Shown here piece by piece: positions 1-11,672 of a stretch of DNA of 64,000 nt. Source of the DNA: Motacilla alba alba (lineage: Eukaryota > Chordata > Aves > Passeriformes > Motacillidae); assembly GCF_015832195.1 (NCBI RefSeq), contig NC_052026.1:9345619-9409618 (forward strand), given 5' to 3'. Each line of letters starts with the position of its first letter. Position 1 is the stretch's first letter. The notes beneath the pieces are model-generated. The model saw only the letters and a list, made by a program, of their open reading frames with translations, had not been told where the DNA came from and did not search any database. The translations under genes and the position numbers were made by a program.

Positions 1-58
1 ACCTAACAAATGGCTTCACTTTAGCAAGAAAAATTAACCTTCCTCTTCTGAAAAACAA

Positions 59-61
<3 letters not shown>

Positions 62-91
<30 letters not shown>
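62..91. repeat. poly(T) homopolymer, 30 bp
   Basis: An uninterrupted run of T. If it were the tail of a minus-strand retrocopy, a TTTATT (complement of AATAAA) should lie just to its right, but the flank reads gtgcaacaaacccc with no such signal. It is therefore called a simple homopolymer. Confidence 0.95.
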
Positions 92-92
<1 letters not shown>

Positions 93-294
93 TGCAACAA
101 ACCCCAGAGATTCAGACCTACTTTTTACTGGCTGAAGAGCCCTCTCCTACAAGAAATCAGTTTCTGATGAAACCTGTCATGTGCATTTGAGGTGAGCAAC
201 CACTCAGCTTCACCTCAGGATACTGAAGTGATTTTGAGCTAGTGCTTGTAGTGTCAGCCTGAAAAATACTACTTAACATCGTGCCCCCAAAAAA

Positions 295-440
295 CCACAC
301 AGGTACACTTACACAGAGACACATGCACACTCCTAGCCATAGAGCAAATCATTCCAGAGTACTCCAACCACACAGGTACACATACACAGAGACACATGCA
401 CACTCCTAGCCATAGAGCAAATCATCCCAGAGTATTGCAG
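295..440. repeat. Tandem duplication, 73-bp unit x2
   Basis: Copy 1 is 295-367 and copy 2 is 368-440. They align without gaps and differ at about five positions, three of them in the last six bases. Each copy begins ccacacaggtacac and contains a CA-rich half followed by a unique half (cctagccatagagcaaatcat). The high identity points to a recent event. The CA-rich start is a plausible slippage or pairing site. Confidence 0.95.
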
Positions 441-1109
441 GGAAGAAGTGGGAGTAGGTTTCTTATGAGCTTTGGCTGGATTTGTACCTAGGATCTCATT
501 TTTTTTCCAGCCACACCTGCATGCACACAACAGCTCCTGCCAGGCTGCGGGTGAGACTCGCACAGGTGAGAGCCCTCCCTGACTCCTCCTTACCTGCAGA
601 GCCTTTATACGGGCTGCAAAATGGCAAATCTTTAACGGTGCCGAGCTTAACTCATTTACCTCCATGTGTGGGCAGGGCTGCTGCTCCTTTAGCATGGTGC
701 AAACACCCTGTGCCCTTCCGTCTGCAGCTGGGAAGTACCTTGCCCTGCTGCCAGGGTGAGGAAGAATTTGTGAATAGAATATTGCCCGGATATGCTGATG
801 AAAATGAAGCAGTGCTCAGGGTACTTTGTCTCTCTGATGTTTGATTTATGTGCTTCACTCTGCATCCTTTCTCGGCACTGGAGGTTTATCCACACTAACT
901 TCTCCATCCACATTGCTTTTTTTGAAGGGGGGAGATGCCTTGAATTCACTATGAGAGGTAAAAAACTAATTCCTAGCACCCACACCTGCCTGAGTTCAGT
1001 GATGTATTTCAGCCCTGCACATCTGACATGCAGTAAAATATCAGCATCTTACAGTACCAGATACTAATTAGAAAAAGAAATGTGTTAGATGTCAGGCCTC
1101 AAGAAAGCA
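441..1109. other. No gene recognised
   Basis: Mixed-composition non-coding DNA. Overlapping open frames of 91-120 codons on both strands between 333 and 1067 have no recognisable domain and contradict one another, as expected of chance frames. No repeat or RNA gene seen. Confidence 0.6.
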
Positions 1110-1410
1110 AACTTAACATTCTGACAGCAGCTGGAGAGTGATAGCCATAATCAAGCATTGTCCCTGCTTAGATCTGTGCCAAACAACCTCGCTTACTTCC
1201 AGCTAATTCTCCATCTGAGACGATCTTTCTTTACGATTCCAAAGAAGCATGTTGTCAGTTCCCACCTGCTGGCACTGCTAGAAATAAAACCCCAGTTGAT
1301 CGGATGCAATAGGTCAGCAGAATAGTGCATTGAACTGTTGTTTGCGCTTCCAAGCTGCGTTACGGGGGCTTCACTAACATTTATTAACCCTTTCTCAAAT
1401 CATGGCTTTT
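1110..1410. promoter_or_regulatory. Candidate conserved non-coding element
   Basis: This block has more CpGs (for example acgatc, tcgg, gcgc, gcgtta, acggg) than its CpG-poor surroundings and contains no repeat or open frame. It includes TAATCAAG and TTGATCGG cores. Retained CpGs plus homeodomain-like cores are typical of vertebrate conserved enhancers. That is the whole basis for the call; conservation itself is not visible from one genome. Confidence 0.25.
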
Positions 1411-1689
1411 GTTATGTTTTTATAAAGCAGAAAGGTTTCAAGGATGAAAACGCATCTTTTTAGGAATTTCAAAGGAAGCAAAAATTTGGCTTGCTGCCAG
1501 GCTAAAAGTTCGATATCATTTGAAAACCAAAATATATTAGAGAAGAAAGAAAATGCAGATGTCAGCCTAGTGACACAGAGTAATCTATTTGCTCAGTGCT
1601 TGTATTTTCCTACCAATTTTGTATTTTTCAAAAAGGACAATAAAAGAATTGTGCTCACTGCTAATTAATGACAAGCTGGTAAAAGCATC

Positions 1690-1910
1690 TATCCATTGTT
1701 CCATTTATTTCTTCATTTCCAGCAGTTAACAGCCCTGTTCTGAAATGAATCAATGTCGTTTACACAATGTTGTCACCCCTATTGTTTCTTTATCATCCTT
1801 GCATTTTCATAAATTGGAGGTGTTAATGGCTTCTCTCAGAGCTCTAAAATGTATGCAAAATGGTAATCCATCCCCTAAACAATTCACATTTAGGCAGGCA
1901 CCCTCTTAAA
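1690..1910. promoter_or_regulatory. Candidate conserved non-coding element
   Basis: A non-repetitive block with several binding-site-like cores: AATGAATCAATG, a SOX-like CTATTGTTTC, TTTATCATCC (GATA-like on the complement) and GTTAATGG. Nothing coding overlaps it. The call is by texture only and could be wrong. Confidence 0.2.
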
Positions 1911-3104
1911 TATGTTTACTATTAAAATGAATCCTTTGTTTGGATCTAACCCTATCTGTTTGTTTTCTAAACACTGAATCGTAGCAGGTAGGCAAAGTCT
2001 CATTTTAAGTGGGGACTATCAAGTAACCCTGTCCTTTCAGAAACCTGGTGATTTGTCTATAGAGATGAAAGAGTTTTGGGGTTTTTCTTAAGGAGTCATG
2101 TTATGTATCTATGAAATTTCCTGGCAAATTTTGAAGGAAAAGCAAGGGTTTGGTGCAAAGATTACAAATGCAAGGAAAAGACATCTTCTGCCTTTAGTGG
2201 CCTTTGGTCTGGGCCCGAGTAGCAGAGCTATGTGCTCTCTCAGAGACTGGAAAGGAAACCATGACATTTATCCAGCATGCTTTAAAAGCAACAGAATGTC
2301 CTTGCTGATAGCTTTAATATCTTTGTTATTTAGAAGTGCAATAGAATTAGTGCTCAAATCATTGCATGATTGCGATTGTAAAGTTTGTGGGACAGGCTGC
2401 ACCTTATTGTCTATGCAGAGATCTGCACAGGCACCTGGACAGCTGCTTCCAACCTTTTGTAGTTTGTATCAACTTAAATAAGCTTTTTCTTAATTATATT
2501 TTATAAGCTTTTAAAAGTAAATTCTGCTCAGCTTAATGGCTTCATCCTCTGAAATATTTTTTCCATTTCTTTTTGTAAAAGTCACTATCAGTGCTAATAC
2601 TTTATATGCACTTTCCTAAGCCTGATTCAAAATCATTTAAATAATTGAGTTTCATTTCATTGCTATTATATTCCTTTAGGTCAGCACCAGAATGAACTGC
2701 AAGATGAAAAAGAAAAAACCCAGAGCGTTAAAACTGAAATATCTGACAAATAGATGGGGAAGCGTTTCAATAACTTAGAGGAAAAGAGAACATTGGTGGC
2801 AACAGAAGCAGCAATCGGAATAAAAAACTAAAACCAAAACAATACTTAAAACATCGTTTGTGTATTTCTGTTTAATTCACTTTTGTTTCAAGTTGCTGAA
2901 TCTGTATTGCTTAGAAGTGACACTGAAGTTCTCCAACAATGTATGACTGTGTGATCTGTGCTGCTTAAAGGATGGATCCTTGGAGTACTGACACAGAGAG
3001 AGAAGATCAAGGCTTGGCAGTGACCGTAACATGCTGCTACACAGCAGGCAAACACTGGAGTCGAGCAGCTGCACCAAGGCGGGTTGTGCTGCCTTTTCCC
3101 TTTA
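1911..3104. other. No gene recognised
   Basis: AT-rich unique DNA. The 127-codon frame at 2098-2481 (+) has no domain, no splice context and a composition like its flanks, so it is treated as chance. No repeat recognised. Confidence 0.6.
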
Positions 3105-3330
3105 TGCTCTTGTTTTGACTTGTGTTAATCACCCATTGTTCTAGGTGGGAGAGCTAAATTAAAGGACAGGGCGATCGAATAGAGCTCCCATTCAATTAGA
3201 GGAAGCAGGTCACCGCAAATTCTGCAGCACAACGAGGTGATAAGCAGGAATTAGAAGCATACCTGGAGAGGTGTGCTATTTAGAAGCAGGCACAACAGCC
3301 TAATTTTAACTAAGGTTAAATGAAATGCTT
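3105..3330. promoter_or_regulatory. Candidate enhancer-like conserved element
   Basis: A compact cluster of motif-like cores: a SOX-type CCATTGTT (3133-3140), a CGATCG palindrome (3172-3177), homeodomain-type CAATTAG (3193-3199), a nuclear-receptor half site AGGTCA (3207-3212) and GATAAG just downstream. CpGs are retained in otherwise CpG-poor DNA. There is no open frame or repeat. Function is inferred. Confidence 0.3.
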
Positions 3331-3926
3331 TGTAGTCTTCCCAAATGTTCAACATGATTTAGCACTAAACGATGTAAATCTCTGAACTTTTTCTTTTGCT
3401 ATCAAGTTACAGTATCAATTTTTAAGGATAGAAGTGTAGCCTAATGGGAAGATAAAAAAGGACAAATTATAACAAATAATAATAAAAAAAAACCCCTTGA
3501 TTTTTGTGCACTGTTTTGGGATAATCTTCAGTGTGTTCATGCCAGCCAGATTAGATTGCCATTTCATAAATAAGCATGGAGAGAAGTTTGGCTGTGTAGA
3601 ATTTTCAGCCTGACATGTGTATGCTGTGATCCCCCAATGAGGGAAATCACTGACAATCATGGCTGTATTTAGATATACTTTCTGTTAAATAAAAAATGGC
3701 AGCTTTCAGACATTTCATAAGAATAACCATTCTCATAAGATTTCAAACCAAATGCTCTTGGGCACGGAGGTTTTGAATAGACTTTGAATGCGAATCTAAA
3801 ACTGTCACATCCTAAGAGCTCCTGAGAGTTTGCCAAGCATCCTTCATTGGCTTTGCCTAAACTCTGTGGGATCTGGGGATAGCAGCATACACTTTTAGGA
3901 AGATGTGCTGGGATTATTTGTTCCAC
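3331..3926. other. No gene recognised
   Basis: AT-rich unique DNA, with short minus-strand frames (81 and 100 codons) that have no domain; the second runs into the CR1 tail at 3927. Nothing else seen. Confidence 0.6.
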
Positions 3927-3985
3927 AATCACAGAATCCCTGGGTTGGAAAAGACCTTTAAGATCAATCAAATCTACTCAATTAT
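3927..3985 (-). mobile_element. CR1 LINE 3' end fragment
   Basis: The plus strand reads aatcacagaatccctgggttggaaaagacctttaagatcaatcaaa, which is the reverse complement of the CR1 3' tail. CR1 ends in an ATTCTATG-type octamer repeat rather than poly(A), and its complement (cacagaat) starts this match. The piece is strongly 5'-truncated, as usual for CR1. Homology fades after about 3975, so the right edge is approximate. Confidence 0.85.
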
Positions 3986-6411
3986 GTCAGCTCTTGAGCT
4001 AAATTAATGGTTACACCTTTCAAGGAGTCTTATGGACACATCTGCGCTCTGGAGACATCTCTTAGGCTTTTTATTAGATATATTTACCAGGAAATCCCTC
4101 TGTGGGGTGTGGAGTACCCCTTTCCTGGCTAGAACAACACCGATTGAAAGATAAAGGGTCAGTGTCATATCCATGTAGGAGTTAATTTCTCTTGATGTGA
4201 TGATATTAAAGTGAATCCCTGGGACATTCACAAGATGTGATTTGGAAACAGGTATCAGCAGTTCTCCAAAGAGCAATAATGCACATGGTCCAGGGATGCA
4301 AATAAATTGGAAATACTATTCTCCAACTATAGGTAGAAATGACACAGTTATTTGTGCATAAACCCATCTTCTTCCTGTGGCACAATGCAATTTTTGAGAC
4401 TTTCAGGTTCCTGCACTGCCATGTCCTCTATTTGCCATACTCTGTTCCTGTGTTTTGTGGTGCATGAGGAGTGGACATTTTTAATTCAAAGCAAGTACTG
4501 ACAAATTGTATGTGAATTAATGAAAGGAAGAAAGAGACAGCTCTGGAGCTGGTTTCTATAGATTTCAACTTAAATATTTTAAACTTATAGAAATGGATAA
4601 TATAGCTTTGTCTCTCTTCCTTTTTTTAATCCATTGAGCATAACCATCAAACATAACCTAAAAAACCTAGGATTTCCTATTACCTCACTTAAATATGATA
4701 GAATTCTCTCTACAACAAAGCAAGCAGCAGCATTTCTCTGAGACAGGAGGCAAAATAATCAAACATACATTGTTGTTTGCCAGAAGAGTCCTCAAGTATT
4801 CTGCAACATATATTTTTCAGAGGTATCACCTGAAAAATTTATCCTTGAATAAGATTGAAATGTGAGGTCTAGCAAGGTATTCTGAGTCTGGATTTTTTAA
4901 ACCTAATTCTGTTGCAAATGTAACTACTCTGATTGTTTTGATTTAATCAAAACTGGCTGTTAAATCTCTAATTCTAATGTCTTTTCAATCTTTGCTCAAA
5001 GTGACACATATGTACTCTGTGACTGTGCATTGTGAAGGTAACAACTTGTTATTTGGCCTATCAGTTGTTGAATATTCAGCCCCTTGTTGGAATTGTTCAA
5101 AATGTAAAACTATTTCTGCCTTTATCATTCCTGTCTCTCAATTCATCCTTAGAGATCTTTTCCAGAAAACAATTAAGAAAAATACAGAGATGTTGTATTT
5201 TTAACTTCGGAGGCTGAAGGTTTCCAGACTTGCTTTGTAGTTGAAGGAAAAAAAGAATAAGGAGGAGGAAGAATAAAGTCTATATTTCATCTTCTAATGA
5301 TAACCCAATATTGAAATATACTTGTTTTTAAAGATTTAGTCAACAGCTTAATACAGATATAAAATAGTCCAGCTATTAAGATAACCACAGGAGTTACCAA
5401 TCCCATTTTTGTATGAGTACTTGATATTCTCTGAAAAATGAAAAATTAATTAAACCCCAGAAATATTAGTTCTGGTTCTTTTTTGGTTTTTTTGTTTGTA
5501 TGTTTGTTTTTTTTAGCAGACATCTAAGTTTATCTAGTCTTTACACCTCAGCATAATCAGAAGAAACAATTTCAGCTGGTGAACTCTGTTCAACCCATTG
5601 AGGAAAAAAATCCCTATTTACACAAGCCAGTTAAGGCTTATACTTAAAAGAATCACCAAGAAAGTAACATTAAAATTTCATAATAAGCATTAAGATTTTC
5701 AAGTAAGGCCATCAAATACAAAATCAGACCATTGTAATTAAGGCTATCCTAGTAGTTTTTCAGAAATAATTGCCAACTCTCACATATGTCACATCCAGCC
5801 ATCTACATGCATGGCCAGAATGAATTGGGACTCTGTCAGGTGATTATTTCTGTAATCAAACACTCCTTTGATTAAATGAAGCATTGCTTGAATATCATTG
5901 AATGGAATTAAACAGAGAGTATTTATTAAATTGTTTCTAGCTACCATCACTGTTGGGAACATTTAAAGCAAATCTTGTTCATATTTGTTTTGGGTTTTTT
6001 TTCATTTATCATTGAGAGCAGCTGTCATGACTGGACAAGTCAGCATTTTTATGTCATTTGTGTACAGAAAAAAAACTTGTGCTCTCTGCCTAACAAATCC
6101 TTAACTTCTCACTGATAAATTATTTACAGAATTTAGCCACAGCTTGTTCACAGTTTCATATTCCATCAAGCAAACTAGAAAAAACATGCTTAGCCAAAGG
6201 ATGAAGAGTTCTGTGCGTCTAGTCTAAATCTCAGTGAAGTCAGTAGAGACTCCTCCAGACTTTAGTAGGCTCTCAATGAAGCTCTAGGTGTACATCAGCT
6301 TTAGAGACATATTCTTTTGGTGTTATTTTTGTGGTCTTGTGCCACCTACCCAATAGACTTGTTTGCACTTTCTGGGCTGGGCTGGGCTGTGACTCCAATG
6401 AAAGGATCATG
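3986..6411. other. No gene recognised; AT-rich desert
   Basis: Unique AT-rich DNA. Minor features are a perfect octamer ATGCAAAT (4296-4303), a purine-rich stretch (about 5243-5278), a T-rich stretch with G interruptions (about 5478-5516) and three tandem TGGGC units (6373-6387). No coding frame with recognisable content. Confidence 0.6.
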
Positions 6412-6540
6412 TCTACTCTTATTTAGCTTTGATTAACATCATTAACCTATCATGCACCGGAGCGACTTGCAGAGCAAATGAGCCAATTTCAGCAAGCCAC
6501 ATAAAGCAAAGAACAGCTTGGATTGTCAGATAAACATACC
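6412..6540. promoter_or_regulatory. Candidate conserved non-coding element
   Basis: Contains a TCF/LEF-like CTTTGAT (6427-6433) overlapping GATTAAC, then CATTAACC, a CpG pair within accggagcgac, and AGCCAATTT. It is unique and non-coding, and unlike the flanks in CpG retention. The call is inference from motif clustering. Confidence 0.22.
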
Positions 6541-7014
6541 CAGAGGTGCAGTTAGGATGCTGAAATTATTAGGCGAATGATAGGAAGCCAAAAAATCAGT
6601 GAGCCACTTGAGCAGAGAGTATAAACATAAATATCCAAAAGCATGCCACAGTGCCTGAGTATTTTATGTTGATGTGCCAATACATTATCTGCTAAGGGTT
6701 TATTTAAACCATTTTTGTATTCTCCACAATTCATTTATCTGCATAAAGAAGAGCCACTAACAGGACAGTGCCTTATGAACAAGCAACCCTGTATGTTTTC
6801 CACTGCTGTTTATAATTCTTCATGCTCATATCTACAATTCATGAGCAAATTGGCTCGTGAATGTTTCCATAAAGGTTGAACAAAGTATGGTGCTGTTAAC
6901 ACTCGCACTGTCATGCACAGAATCAAAATGTGCCCACTCTCATTCTATTCATCACAGCTCAAAGACATTTTGGCAATGATATTATCCAAATATTATTAAA
7001 ACTTTGAACCCTGT
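6541..7014. other. No gene recognised
   Basis: AT-rich unique sequence. The 60-codon minus frame at 6552-6734 is unremarkable. Confidence 0.6.
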
Positions 7015-7150
7015 CCCCATAAATTATAGCAAAATGGCTTCAGAGCCATTAGGCAAGGAGGATGTATGGGCTCCAGTTGCTTTGGAGTAATTATGTGCTT
7101 AAAAGGAAGCGTGGCTAAGCATTCTACCAGTAAAACAAGAAAAGCTATGA
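7015..7150. promoter_or_regulatory. Candidate conserved element with short hairpin
   Basis: Contains a perfect 7-bp inverted repeat, AATGGCT (7033-7039) / AGCCATT (7044-7050), with a 4-base loop, followed by GAGTAATTATG homeodomain-like cores. The stem is too short for a microRNA precursor. The regulatory call is weak and based on texture. Confidence 0.2.
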
Positions 7151-7480
7151 TCATTTGTTACTGTTTCAGTGCTGTACACAGTATTGCTCACACAGGTCAA
7201 GCCAACCTTACAGCAGGACAATTATCTGCCTAGAGAGACCAAACATCTGTTATTAAGTACGCAGAGGCACCAGTGCAGCATGCTAGAAATCTTGTCCACT
7301 TCATTGGTTTGGCTTACGGTAATGTACTTCAAACACTTGGCTAACTCTGTACAACATCCCCCCTTTCTTATTGTTACTGCAACAGTTCAGCTTTGAAATA
7401 TGTAGTACCTTCACTCCCCCATTACTTCCTTTAATATGTGCACAGCTGTTAAAGATGATGGTGTAACTTAAGATGAGTTG
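7151..7480. other. No gene recognised
   Basis: Unique AT-rich DNA. Overlapping frames of 75 (+) and 90 (-) codons at 7169-7396 and 7301-7573 have no recognisable content; the latter's Arg/Glu-rich part is the complement of the pyrimidine tract at 7481. Confidence 0.6.
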
Positions 7481-7530
7481 CTCTTTCTCTTCTCTTTTCT
7501 CTCTCTCTCTCCCCCCCCTTCTCTTTCTTC
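7481..7530. repeat. CT-rich simple repeat
   Basis: An imperfect (CT)n/(TCTT)n tract interrupted by a run of eight C. It is an all-pyrimidine microsatellite with mirror-repeat character. Confidence 0.9.
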
Positions 7531-9291
7531 TAAATGTGTTCTGAACATTCCTGTACATTTTTAAGTTACCCACTGAGAGTCACTGTGGCGAATACGAGTG
7601 GTGCAAAAGTGCAGGGACACACAGTTTTTACATTATAAAACAAAAGCTGCTTGATTTCAAACATTCCCTAAGCTGGCTGAGGAGGCAAAGGACTCATTTT
7701 TACACAATGGTTATAAAATAACGTGTTTAAAACAAACAACAGCGCAAGGAACAGACACCACTTCCCTGCACTCACTGACAAATTAGTAGAATGATCCACT
7801 CCTGCCAGGCTGATTATTCACCTGAAGTGAGGAGATTCTGAACTCTACACAATTCACTCCACTTTTTAAAAGCTCTGATGTTAATATACAACTATTTTCC
7901 CCCTCTGATAGAAATTGGAGATGTAAGTGACACATTTGCTTTCACAGGGCATAGCAAGAAATGTAAAAGAGTAATGAATGGGTGGCAGAGATGTCAGGGT
8001 TAGAAATTAGATCTATCTTATCTGTCTTGGGTTTTTCTGAGCAGCCTATCACAGTGTGATAATCAAAACTTTGAAGGAGATTTTAAGTGGGAGAACTACA
8101 GAAATCAAAGATCCTAGAAATTTTTTTTTTTGCTTTGAGGAAAACTGTACTGCTTCTGCATTTGCTTTATACACACTGTACTATAGAAAGAGGAGCTGAT
8201 ACAACTGACAGATTTATGCCATCCTGAGATTCTATCAGCACACACTTCTCTTTAAAGAAACCCAGGTTTCTTATGTTAAAAGCAAATGAGAATAATACTC
8301 TGGGGTAAAAAACACAGGTCCATACTGCTGCATACATGGGTAGAAAAGTCAACATGATCACAAAAGTTTAAAACAACCCTATGTCAAAGATGACATTATT
8401 TTGTAATCCAGATTATTTTGCCCCATAGAGAGAAAAGGCTCTGGAGGAAAAGGCATACCTCATCACTATGATGAGTGGCTCACTTCAGCCATTCCCATCT
8501 ACACCGTGCTCCCTTTTCATTATCTGTGCCTGGGAATAAAAGGCCAGTTCGGCAGAGAGTTTGAAATAGGATCAGCAAAGTATGTCTTCTGTCTGAACTT
8601 TATATTCACTCATGCCTAGCCTCAAAGGAATTACAGAATCAAATGAAAACATACCTATAATAATATTTTAATTAGCTTTCTAATAATATTTAGTATTTTG
8701 AAACTCAAATATACAAGTAATTTAAAAAAGAAATTCTTTAAGATTTAGACACATTTTCCACAAATATCTATCTGATTTAACTTTGAATCATTTGATTACA
8801 TCCTTCTGAGTCCCTAAAGACAATAAATAAGCATGATAGGACAGAAAAATGACATTTTAAAATTTGGAACCTCTCTGAAATCAATGGGAGCTTTGTTTAA
8901 AAACCACAGAAGCCTCTGGTTATGATATAAATACTTTTCTGTCTCAAATCACTACTGTTTATAAGTACTCATGATAATCCAGGTGTTTGTTTTCAAAATT
9001 TACTGATAAGACTCATCCAAAAGAAGAGTTTATACATGTACCATACATATGTACTTTACAAAATGACCACTTACACAATGCAGATTTATAAATTAAAGAT
9101 ACATCAAACTCAGTTTTACAGAATACATCAAACCAAGCTCATGAACTCATGTTTCTCTAATTAATTTAAATACCATTAGCAACCAAGCAGGATAATTGAA
9201 ACCCAACTGTAAAATAACACTGTTTGTCAATATGTTCACAAATAGAGGTGCATAACTTTTGTGTCAGCGTAAGAGAAGTGACAATAGCTGA
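7531..9291. other. No gene recognised; AT-rich desert
   Basis: Unique AT-rich DNA with only short chance frames (64 codons at 8167-8361, minus). A 12-base poly(T) lies near 8120. No transposon recognised. Confidence 0.6.
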
Positions 9292-9490
9292 ATTAGAATT
9301 ACAGAATTTTTTAGTTTGGACAAGACCTCTCAGATTATCAAGTCCAATCAGCGCTGCCAAGTCCACCATGGAACCATGTCCCTAAATGACACATCCACAT
9401 GTCTTTTAAATACCTCCAGGGATGGTGACTCCACCACTTAACTGGGAAAACTGTTCCGATGTTTGCAGCCCTTCCAGTGAATTTGAGGTC
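9292..9490 (-). mobile_element. CR1 LINE 3' UTR fragment
   Basis: The best-preserved CR1 in the window. The plus strand runs from acagaattttttagtttggacaagacctc through atcaagtccaatcagcgctgccaagtccacca, then ccctaaatgacacatccacatgtcttttaaatacctccaggg, then atggtgactccaccac and cagcccttccagtgaa. This order matches the reverse complement of avian CR1 3' ends. It is 5'-truncated at the right edge. The minus-strand frame at 9166-9369 overlaps it and is not a gene. Confidence 0.93.
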
Positions 9491-10154
9491 TAGGACTGGA
9501 AAATGAAACAGGAGAGAAGAAACTAGAGTTTTTCTACAAATGCCTACATATTTTGGAAGACATTCCTTCTGAAGAATGAGACAATCAATTGTTTGGAGTC
9601 TGTTTCTGGATCAGTGAAGTCACACAGGTACTTACATTGAATTCTATGGGCTGCCCAGTGGGCACCAGAATTCACCTGGGGATGCCTCACCTGCCAGCTG
9701 CAAGTGTACCACTTGTAATAAACTAATCGGCATGAGTAAAGGCTTCAAAAGAAGTTCCTTGAGATCACTGGATAAAAGAAATTCTGTAAATGCAAAGGGG
9801 GATAGAAAAAAATCCCATGCAAAGAAAATTTCATAAATATTCAACCCTGAGTGATGGGTGCTGCACACAGTGCATATTAATTAACGCAGTCTTGCAACTC
9901 CCTGCACTCTTTCTATGTAACTATTGTCAATTATCACAGCACATCCTAAAGCAGTCACCACGTTAGCTTCTTGCACAGCTCTCCACGGAGCCCAGTGCTT
10001 AACTGAGAAAGTCTGCCCATTCAATCTTTGTGCTCAATTTTACCATTTTTCTTTATTCTCTTGTGTAAGGCAAATTACACATACCCAGTCACTTTACATT
10101 TTTTTGTACTGTGATCAAAGTTTTTTCCAAAAAATATTGCATTCTCTGTGACAT
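9491..10154. other. No gene recognised
   Basis: Unique AT-rich DNA. The 74-75-codon frames at 9644-9868 (-) and 9924-10151 (+) have no domain. No repeat recognised. Confidence 0.6.
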
Positions 10155-10177
10155 AAACAAACAAACAAACAAACAAC
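10155..10177. repeat. (AAAC)n microsatellite
   Basis: Five perfect AAAC units plus a partial unit. Ordinary tetranucleotide microsatellite. Confidence 0.93.
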
Positions 10178-11650
10178 CTGGAGTATGAGAGAAATCTGTG
10201 ATAGCATTTCAGGGTAGAGCTTAGAGTTTACACACAAATAGTTCATCAAAGAACCTCCTTCTTCTGACTGCCTTGCCCAATCCCAGCCTCAACACTCTTT
10301 CCATGCTCCCAAACTTCTCTAACAGGCTAGTGGAACTTTATTCCATCCCTTAATATTTTTTTTTAAATTCCATTTCTATATTTCATTTAAATACTGATTG
10401 CCCTAGAGATGTAGAGCTACTGAAATATACTTCAAGCTAAGTTTTCTTTATCTCAACAAGTCTCCAGGAAAAGAGGAGAAACCCAATTAAAAAAAAAAAA
10501 AAAACAGGTTAAAAAGGAGAAGCGTGGGAATGAGCTTGTCAAAGAGGGTTTTTGATCTGTCTCACAAAATATTTGACTATGTGAGGAGACAAGTACAAGT
10601 AGATGAAATTTTCCATATAAGAAAACTCCTCCACAGTCTAGTTTCAAAACAAAGAAGTACACACATTAATGTCAGCCGTTCTGTGCCAACTGATTAATTT
10701 TTGTAATCTTGTTTTAGGTTTCCTCTTCAATTGTCAGTTGTAGTTTCTTAAGAAATCTGCACACAGCTGCATTTTTAAGCACTCTCTCTACTCAAATGAA
10801 CTAATCTCTTATATTGTACTTGTCAAAAAAAGCCCATTTCAATATTCTTTTCCCCTCAGAAGGAATAATTTATGGCAAAGAACATTTTCTCAAGACCTTT
10901 CCTTATCAGGAGGACATATGTGAAACTGTGGGCATAATTTTGTACTATCTTTTGCCTTTTTGATAGCAAAGAGTTTGTGTTACTGAAGCATTTTATGCAG
11001 GTGGATGATAAAACCATCCTTCAACCTGAAGAAAAATATTTCCTCATGCAGCTAGGACTATACTTCCAAACTGCTCAGAAGAACAGCTATTTTTGCAAAC
11101 TTATTTTGAAGCTTTCCTATGTTGATATGACAAAGTCACTGCTTCCTGAGAGCAGCTGCCTGGTACTGCCATAAGGTAAAGCCACTTTCAGACTTTGTTT
11201 GTAAACAAAGGTTCTCCTGTGACATAAAAAACACTCCAGGTATCGATAATCTCAAAGCCTCTCTGAGAAATTTAAATATCCTTTTTGCTGTGGCAGCTGC
11301 TTTTTCTCACTGCTGAATAGTGGTGGAGTTGGAAAATAACCTAAACAGTTAACATGCAATGAAAATTCAGTAGCCTACAGGGAAAAATCTTTCAGCCCAT
11401 TTTTGAGAAGACAAACATCCAACCAAAACATTAACAGTTTCAGTAAGCAATAATCACCCTGGTTAGCAATCTAAGCAGGGATTGTACAGACATGGTGATG
11501 AAGGTAAAATCGAATATTAGTATGGGCTTTCTAAGTTTAGTTGGTAGATTGAATCAGGAAAAGTGCCCTGTCTAGACAGCCTCAGCTTTGTAAATAGAGG
11601 AAAGACCCCATTCCCTGTTTATCCAGTCCTTTAATGTGTTCACCTGAAGA
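10178..11650. other. No gene recognised
   Basis: AT-rich unique DNA. Includes a 16-base poly(A) at 10489-10504 that is not preceded by AATAAA, so there is no evidence for a retrocopy. Short frames at 10453-10662 (-) and 10977-11174 (+) have no recognisable domain. Confidence 0.6.
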
Positions 11651-11672
11651 CACAGACACACACACACACACA
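11651..11672. repeat. (CA)n microsatellite
   Basis: Eight perfect CA units (11657-11672), preceded by an interrupted cacaga. Short, ordinary dinucleotide repeat. Confidence 0.93.

Noticed and set aside
2098..2481. 127-codon plus-strand frame
   Set aside because: No domain, no splice context, AT-rich chance frame.
7033..7050. AATGGCT/AGCCATT hairpin as a microRNA or terminator
   Set aside because: A 7-bp stem is far too short for a microRNA precursor, and intrinsic terminators do not apply in a vertebrate genome.
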